Source: a virus
Length of the DNA: 26,402 bases
IMG/VR virus record: IMGVR_UViG_3300036760_000733
Coordinates: 1 to 26,402 of that record
Strand: one strand, 5' to 3'
The notes under the pieces are model-generated. The model was not told where the DNA came from, did no database searches, and saw only the letters and a program-made list of their open reading frames with translations. The position numbers were made by a program, and so were the translations under genes. Of the stretch, positions 22,644 through 26,402 are shown one piece after another (position 1 is the stretch's first letter; every line of letters begins with the position of its first letter).

Positions 22644-22780
22644 GTTAGCTCCTGTTTTTCTTTTTTTAGGCAGTCGGGGCACATTCCATGAGACGCCGTA
22701 ACATGCGGCAGAGGGGAGGCTATTACCCAGTTGCCGTCTATTTTTACGCGCTCATTGCACCATGCACATGCCACTATCAT
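22574..22780 (-). CDS. Small zinc-ribbon protein
   Basis: A 68-residue protein with VACAWCNERVKI near the N-terminus and HGMCPDCLKKEK after about 20 residues. This CxxC...HG-x-CPxC pattern recurs in small phage and bacterial zinc-ribbon proteins. The start overlaps the upstream gene by ATGA. The C-terminal 23 codons overlap the next gene, which is unusual but leaves the zinc-ribbon part unshared. Function unknown. Confidence 0.6.
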   Translation of the reverse strand: MIVACAWCNERVKIDGNWVIASPLPHVTASHGMCPDCLKKEKQELTWQSSTDMTNQNRTPLCYQSATA

Positions 22781-23079
22781 AGCGCATCCATTATGTCTTG
22801 CACAGTCTGTTCGGGAGCTGCTACGACCACCGCGGGAGCGGTCATACGCTTGATGGCAGCTCTCTCGATGTCGGCTCCCAAGTCATGATGCCGAGTACTC
22901 GTAGGCATCTTAGCGACGGCTGCCTTCGCCCACTCTACGCTACGTCCGTTCTCAATTGCATCCACTATCGCGTGCTCGACAAACCACGCGATATTGTACT
23001 GCGTTTGCATGCAGTAGTCCTGCAGTTTTTCGTGTACAGTAGCCGAGATCCTCATGTTAGCGTAAATTTTTCGTGCCAT
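22777..23079 (-). CDS. Ribbon-helix-helix-like DNA-binding protein
   Basis: A 100-residue protein with a strong AAGGAGG site. The first 45 residues (MARKIYANMRISATVHEKLQ, then a helix with FVEHAIVDAIENG) have the ribbon-helix-helix order: short basic strand followed by two helices. The C-terminus is Ala/Val-rich. It is probably a small transcriptional regulator. The 60-base gap upstream is the only sizeable one in this part of the leftward operon and contains a candidate promoter, so it may control its own unit. Confidence 0.55.
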   Translation of the reverse strand: MARKIYANMRISATVHEKLQDYCMQTQYNIAWFVEHAIVDAIENGRSVEWAKAAVAKMPTSTRHHDLGADIERAAIKRMTAPAVVVAAPEQTVQDIMDAL

Positions 23080-23099
23080 GTGTGTCCTCCTTGCTTATT

Positions 23100-23128
23100 A
23101 ATATATGCTATTGTGCGTGCAAAAGCAA
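23100..23128 (-). promoter_or_regulatory. Candidate sigma-70 promoter for the leftward genes from 23079
   Basis: On the minus strand TTGCTT (complement of 23123-23128) and TATATT (complement of 23100-23105) are 17 bases apart. The -10 matches the consensus at five of six bases and the -35 at three. It lies in an AT-rich 60-base gap upstream of the ribbon-helix-helix-like gene. Weak evidence. Confidence 0.35.
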
Positions 23129-23139
23129 ATCAAAAATTT

Positions 23140-23409
23140 TTATCCTTTGTAGCCAGCAGGCGGGTCCATAAATTCGGATGGAGGTTTCTCTTTTTCTTTC
23201 TGATTAAGCAACCATAGGCAGTGTGCTATGATCGATTTTTGTTCCGTCCGCGTAAATCTCTGGATTTGCATCACGATATAGCATACACGTATTATCCAGC
23301 GTAGCGTGTGCGGTTGGTAGTTCTCGAGATCACCGAGGAAACTGATGAGTTCCTCGCCGCCTTTTTCGAGCACATCTTGAGAGATTTGTTTAGAATTTAT
23401 GACGATCAT
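23140..23409 (-). CDS. Hypothetical helical protein (89 aa)
   Basis: Mostly helical (LEKGGEELISFLGDLENYQP, then WIIRVCYIVMQIQRFTRTEQ) with a Pro-rich C-terminus (EKPPSEFMDPPAGYKG). No membrane segment is convincing. The ribosome binding site is weak, and translation could be coupled to the small gene that overlaps its start by 20 bases. Family not recognised. Confidence 0.5.
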   Translation of the reverse strand: MIVINSKQISQDVLEKGGEELISFLGDLENYQPHTLRWIIRVCYIVMQIQRFTRTEQKSIIAHCLWLLNQKEKEKPPSEFMDPPAGYKG

Positions 23410-23527
23410 GATCAGTCATCTCGTCGTCGAATCCGTAGGTCCTCGCGGAGCGCTGCAGAGATAGATAGCCGCCACAGGCGAGGTCGGCGCGGTATCGACC
23501 GGTGGAGAGCATTGAGTCCTGATACAT
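23390..23527 (-). CDS. Possible small gene (45 aa)
   Basis: ATG 23527 lies 3 bases after the stop of the upstream nuclease-like gene, and the frame stays open for 45 codons. It encodes an Arg/Tyr/Gly-rich peptide (begins MYQDSMLSTGRYRADLACGG) and overlaps the next start by 20 bases. No Shine-Dalgarno is clear. It fills the only otherwise empty stretch here, so it is kept as a low-confidence gene. Confidence 0.35.
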   Translation of the reverse strand: MYQDSMLSTGRYRADLACGGYLSLQRSARTYGFDDEMTDHDRHKF

Positions 23528-23530
23528 GGA

Positions 23531-24085
23531 TTATTTCAAACTTTCTATAATAGAACTTATATCTATGTCATCATCAGATATTCGGTTCACATCAACAATA
23601 TGTTTAGCATATACATCTGAATAATGTTGTCCTGAAAAAGGACCGTTTTTAAATACCAAATAATCTATTTCTACGGTATTAGGATTTTTACCATGTAGTA
23701 CGCATATAATTGCTTTAAGCAATTTGATATTACATACCAATCGTCCATCATAAAAATAACATAAGTCTTTTTTTCCTTCTTTTTTTATACCTTTTATTAT
23801 TCTATCATATTTGTTTAGTGGTTCTATTGAAAATATTGTACCAGAACTATTATACCGTAGACAATAGAAAGGTACTTTACACATATCAGCAACATAAATA
23901 AACGGTTTTCTTTGCCAATTATCGTGGCGTGTATCGAGTCCTTTTTTCCATTCAAATAACGCTACAGGGCGGTTGTGCTCTATTTCTAAACAATCCAAAT
24001 CGGACATAGTCAATCGAGATCCAAGAACTCTATGTAAAGACGACATCATCATTTCTCTATCACCATGACGTTCTTCATTACCCAT
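23531..24085 (-). CDS. Possible PD-(D/E)XK nuclease-like protein
   Basis: A 184-residue protein. ATG 24085 is preferred over the adjacent GTG because AAGGAGG lies 6 bases before it. Residues 28-48 read SDLDCLEIEHNRPVALFEWK plus K, giving an acidic strand followed by E-x-K (E45-W-K47). This is the active-site shape of PD-(D/E)XK nucleases. WQRKPFIYVADMCKVPFYCL follows, a helix and strand usual after the motif. The gene is clearly more AT-rich than its neighbours, with many AAA/ATA codons, suggesting separate acquisition. It overlaps the ParB/methyltransferase gene by 8 bases, so it could be the cutting partner of that enzyme. The fold is inferred by eye. Confidence 0.5.
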   Translation of the reverse strand: MGNEERHGDREMMMSSLHRVLGSRLTMSDLDCLEIEHNRPVALFEWKKGLDTRHDNWQRKPFIYVADMCKVPFYCLRYNSSGTIFSIEPLNKYDRIIKGIKKEGKKDLCYFYDGRLVCNIKLLKAIICVLHGKNPNTVEIDYLVFKNGPFSGQHYSDVYAKHIVDVNRISDDDIDISSIIESLK

Positions 24086-25259
24086 CACATACCTCCTTGT
24101 ATCGACCGTTTGATATATCTACATTCTCCTGAGACAAGTCAATGCCGTAATAAATGCAGCCGTGTCGGTAAGCCGAGATGCCTGTCGTACTCGCTCCTGC
24201 AAACGGATCGAGTATGCTTTCACCCGGTACACATATTTGAGATATGATAGACAGCATACCGCTCTCAGATTGACCCCACTTATGAAGCGATTTATCATTG
24301 GCGTCTGATGTAAATACGTCTCCGAAAATCTTGCCCTTGTACTTAGCATTTGGTAGCGTCCACATGAGTAGCGGCTTCCAGCAACAGTTTACCTGACGTG
24401 TACGCAGTGGCGTAGGCTGTCCCGGGAGTAGATATGCCGCGGTCCAATAATACTCCAGATGTTTAGCCATGAGCGCGTAGATCTCATCCAGATATGATTG
24501 ACCGCACATGCAGATCAACAGGCCGTTTGGCTTGAGAAAATCTTTGGCTCTTGAGGCGAGCGTATCATAGAGCGGTACAAACTCTTTAAGATAAGGCGGA
24601 TCTGTAATGATGTAGTCGAATTTTTTATCCGTTTTGTATGTGGCTATATCGCCGTGATCTACACACCAGCGATCGGTTTTGGGCAGAGCCCGGGCTTTGT
24701 CAGCGAGCTTCGTTCTCTCTTTTTTGATCTCCGCTGTGCGTATTTCTTTCTCGATTTTTTTGATAGGCACACGATCACGAATAGCTTTCATGAGCTCTGG
24801 TTTTGCTTCTATGTCACGAGCGAATGCTGCGTCCCTTTTAACTGTAGCTGCACTTACTCCAGATGATCTAGCTATACGTTTAGCTCTGTCTAACTTCGTA
24901 TCATTTTGATCCGAAGTTAGATCATTTCTTTTTCCTTGTTCACTCTCAGTCCGATTGTATAGTCGTCCGCGCAGCAGCCGCATCATGTCTGGTGATAGGT
25001 TCCGACGACCGAGCTGATTAGAATCAATCCAATCCAACGCGGCAACTCTATCAGTCAGACTGATCATCCTCGATTTATAGGATATCTGGTTTTTGGTACA
25101 GATCTCGTAGCGGTTATGCCCGTCAAGCAATGTATTCTCTTCCTCCCAGACAACTAACGCATCCCGGCACCCGTCCCGGATGATGTTTTTTTCCAGTAAT
25201 GCCCTCTCCTCGTTAGCCAAAGGAAATATCAATGACTGGAACTCTTTATCGATTTTCAC
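24078..25259 (-). CDS. ParB-domain / DNA N4- or N6-methyltransferase fusion
   Basis: A 393-residue protein starting at GTG 25259 with AAAAAGGAG upstream. The N-terminal ParB/Srx-like domain has LLDGHNRYEICTK (44-56) and a helix-turn-helix AKRIARSSGVSAATVKRDAA (126-145). The methyltransferase domain has catalytic TDPPYL (219-224) preceding the cofactor-binding DPFAGASTTG (351-360), the beta-class order, with target recognition between. It methylates adenine N6 or cytosine N4. Phages carry such enzymes to protect their DNA or alter regulation. Residues 113-123 are encoded by the 32-base segment that also occurs, inverted, at 1008-1039. Confidence 0.85.
   Translation of the reverse strand: MKIDKEFQSLIFPLANEERALLEKNIIRDGCRDALVVWEEENTLLDGHNRYEICTKNQISYKSRMISLTDRVAALDWIDSNQLGRRNLSPDMMRLLRGRLYNRTESEQGKRNDLTSDQNDTKLDRAKRIARSSGVSAATVKRDAAFARDIEAKPELMKAIRDRVPIKKIEKEIRTAEIKKERTKLADKARALPKTDRWCVDHGDIATYKTDKKFDYIITDPPYLKEFVPLYDTLASRAKDFLKPNGLLICMCGQSYLDEIYALMAKHLEYYWTAAYLLPGQPTPLRTRQVNCCWKPLLMWTLPNAKYKGKIFGDVFTSDANDKSLHKWGQSESGMLSIISQICVPGESILDPFAGASTTGISAYRHGCIYYGIDLSQENVDISNGRYKEVCDG
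24891..24922 (-). repeat. Source copy of the 32-bp segment shared with 1008-1039
   Basis: The minus strand here equals the plus strand of 1008-1039 over 32 bases. It is in frame within the ParB/methyltransferase gene (encoding DLTSDQNDTKL), which makes this the likely original. Extended by one base on the plus-strand 5' side (24890), it is an imperfect palindrome with 12-base arms and a 7-base centre. Confidence 0.95.
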
Positions 25260-25274
25260 GTGGTCTCCTTTTTG

Positions 25275-25538
25275 TTATTCGCATATTCCAAGCAGCGCCA
25301 TCAGCGTAACAACACTGGTGATATCATATGTACTCTCAGAGTCGTAGACCGTGTCTCCAAAACGATCTATCAGGCGTATACGTCTCTGTCGATCATCAAG
25401 GTACAATCCTGGATGATTGTACTGCTGGTCCTCCAGTAAACCAAGAGCCATTTTTAACTGGTTGACTGTGTGAGTGCTCGGCTCTAAAACAGTGAACTGC
25501 ATACCTAAGCCCGGGCTCAACGGTTGAGTGATCCTCAT
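25275..25538 (-). CDS. Hypothetical protein (87 aa)
   Basis: ATG 25538 (MRITQPLSPG) has AGGAG at a 6-base spacing. The in-frame ATG 25544 directly abuts the site, so it is less likely to be used. The protein has a mixed alpha/beta pattern (TVNQLKMALGLLEDQQ, then RRIRLIDRFGDTVYDSES). No family recognised. It sits 15 bases upstream of the methyltransferase gene in the leftward operon. Confidence 0.6.
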   Translation of the reverse strand: MRITQPLSPGLGMQFTVLEPSTHTVNQLKMALGLLEDQQYNHPGLYLDDRQRRIRLIDRFGDTVYDSESTYDITSVVTLMALLGICE

Positions 25539-25547
25539 GAGCATCTC

Positions 25548-25742
25548 CTATGATCGTTGGTTTATCCAATCAGCAATTTCTTCGTAGGACCAGCTCCAGT
25601 CAATTTCACCATAACTCGCCACGATGGTTTGGTTGTTGTGATCGATCTCATACATTGTCACGCAGCCTTCATCATCGTGTAGAGCCATGTTTGTACTGTG
25701 AGAATCATGCAACCGTCGGACGTCATTTGGTGATATACTCAT
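25548..25742 (-). CDS. Hypothetical acidic protein (64 aa)
   Basis: ATG 25742 has AAGGAG at a 5-base spacing and overlaps the upstream stop by ATGA. An in-frame upstream ATG at 25823 would run far into the neighbouring gene. The protein is acidic with a Trp-rich C-terminus (YGEIDWSWSYEEIADWINQR). Small acidic proteins of this kind are common in phage early regions, some being inhibitors of host systems. No specific function can be assigned. Confidence 0.6.
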   Translation of the reverse strand: MSISPNDVRRLHDSHSTNMALHDDEGCVTMYEIDHNNQTIVASYGEIDWSWSYEEIADWINQRS

Positions 25743-26275
25743 AACATCTCCTTCTTGGTAAGTGATATACGTATCTCCGACATGAGCGCCGCGAAATCTT
25801 TTTTGGCTTTCGGAGCCTCCCACAGGTAATCTGGTCGTATCTTCTGGGGTATGATGCAGCTCTTGTACCTATCATGCATATTTCGGATATACAGGTCTTC
25901 ATTCATATTAAGAGTGAACTTGGTGATCTGAGTGATACCGGGCTGCCCTTTGGCGGCCTGCCACACGTTGGCGGTTATCTGTCGTGATACACAGGCATCG
26001 AGAAGATTCTGGTAGGTAAAAGCAAGGAACACTGGATCGTTATAGGATATGTCGATGCCACTGAGTTCCTTGAGGAACTCAGCCAATACGGGAGATTTGA
26101 GGTGCAGGGATGGACTGCAGACTATGCGGTGACGCGCCGTGGTAGAACGCTTCTTGCCGTGAAAATATAGGATGACCTGATCTTTGTTGTTATCTCTGGA
26201 TCCGCATAGCACATCAAAACATACCAAATGATTACCAGCGACTCCAGTACCTGGAGCCTCATCATTACACCACAT
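25739..26275 (-). CDS. Hypothetical protein (178 aa)
   Basis: ATG 26275 has GGAGG at a 6-base spacing. The protein has a Cys-rich N-terminus (MWCNDE...VCFDVLCGSRD), a basic strand-rich part (QVILYFHGKKRSTTARHRIV) and a helical, Lys-rich C-terminus. No catalytic motif stands out. Family not recognised. It overlaps the following gene by ATGA. Confidence 0.6.
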   Translation of the reverse strand: MWCNDEAPGTGVAGNHLVCFDVLCGSRDNNKDQVILYFHGKKRSTTARHRIVCSPSLHLKSPVLAEFLKELSGIDISYNDPVFLAFTYQNLLDACVSRQITANVWQAAKGQPGITQITKFTLNMNEDLYIRNMHDRYKSCIIPQKIRPDYLWEAPKAKKDFAALMSEIRISLTKKEML

Positions 26276-26314
26276 ACATGTCCTCCGTGTGTTATATTTA
26301 TAGAGTCCGCCGTG

Positions 26315-26402
26315 TTAAGCCGGTGTGAGCTGTGAAGAGCTCGCATCGGCTTTTTCCATCTCGTCGAAGTAATTCGAGATAACCTTCGTAACCAAATTAC
26401 TC
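26315..26402 (-). CDS. 3' end of a further leftward gene (partial)
   Basis: An open frame enters from the window edge and ends with TAA (complement of 26315-26317), encoding SNLVTKVISNYFDEMEKADA followed by SSSQLTPA. It is amphipathic and helical. Too short to identify. About 39 bases separate it from the next leftward gene. Confidence 0.5.
   Translation of the reverse strand, partial: SNLVTKVISNYFDEMEKADASSSQLTPA

Noticed and set aside
23129-23142. AT palindrome AAAAATTTTT as an intrinsic terminator
   Set aside because: It has no GC-rich stem. It is only an A/T-tract next to the end of the 89-residue gene.
26122-26346. Leftward 74-codon frame near the right end
   Set aside because: It overlaps, in another frame, the better supported 178-residue gene with its GGAGG site and the partial gene at the edge.

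Overview
The window is part of the genome of a tailed bacteriophage or prophage with a contractile, Mu-type tail. The host cannot be named from the sequence. Strong AGGAGG-type ribosome binding sites and the standard stop codons indicate a bacterial host using the ordinary code. Genes are tightly packed, many with ATGA or TAATG overlaps. No tRNA, rRNA, CRISPR array, integrase or transposase was seen.

Bases 1-18571 are a rightward late (virion) operon. It follows the Mu tail order: end of an upstream gene (probably sheath), a probable tail tube, a tail-assembly chaperone with a probable recoding event, a small tape measure, a DNA-circularisation (gpN-like) protein, a baseplate hub (gpP-like), a gp45-like spike, a small spike-associated protein, a gp46/gp25-like wedge and baseplate J (gp47-like). 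The gp48-like (DUF2313) wedge gene does not come next. A fibre block of about 9.4 kb (7498-16778) lies between them: two fibre or baseplate-attachment proteins, a family 2 glycosyltransferase, a small Cys-rich protein, two paralogous collagen-like fibres (615 and 1228 residues) and an AT-rich, autotransporter-passenger-like beta protein. The gp48-like protein carries an N-terminal Ig-like domain and is followed by a holin-like membrane protein and another fibre-type protein.

Bases 18573-26402 are a leftward operon that meets the late operon tail-to-tail with a 1-base gap. In its own reading direction it holds small unknown proteins, a ParB-domain/DNA methyltransferase fusion, a possible PD-(D/E)XK-type protein, a ribbon-helix-helix-like protein, two zinc-ribbon proteins, a class I methyltransferase, a radical-SAM-like protein, two glycosyltransferases (one CgeB-like) and a sigma-region-2-like protein.

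The most notable points are: (1) a 62-bp duplication at the start of the tape measure gene, whose 28-bp filler is part of a 32-base perfect match to the inside of the ParB/methyltransferase gene 23.9 kb away on the opposite strand; (2) a set of sugar-transfer, radical-SAM and methyltransferase genes that could decorate the Thr-rich collagen-like fibres; (3) an overlapping DNA methyltransferase/nuclease-like pair; (4) probable +1/-2 recoding in the tail chaperone gene; and (5) a sigma-like gene whose conserved N-terminus lies upstream of its first recognisable start codon. All functions are read from sequence alone and no database search was run.
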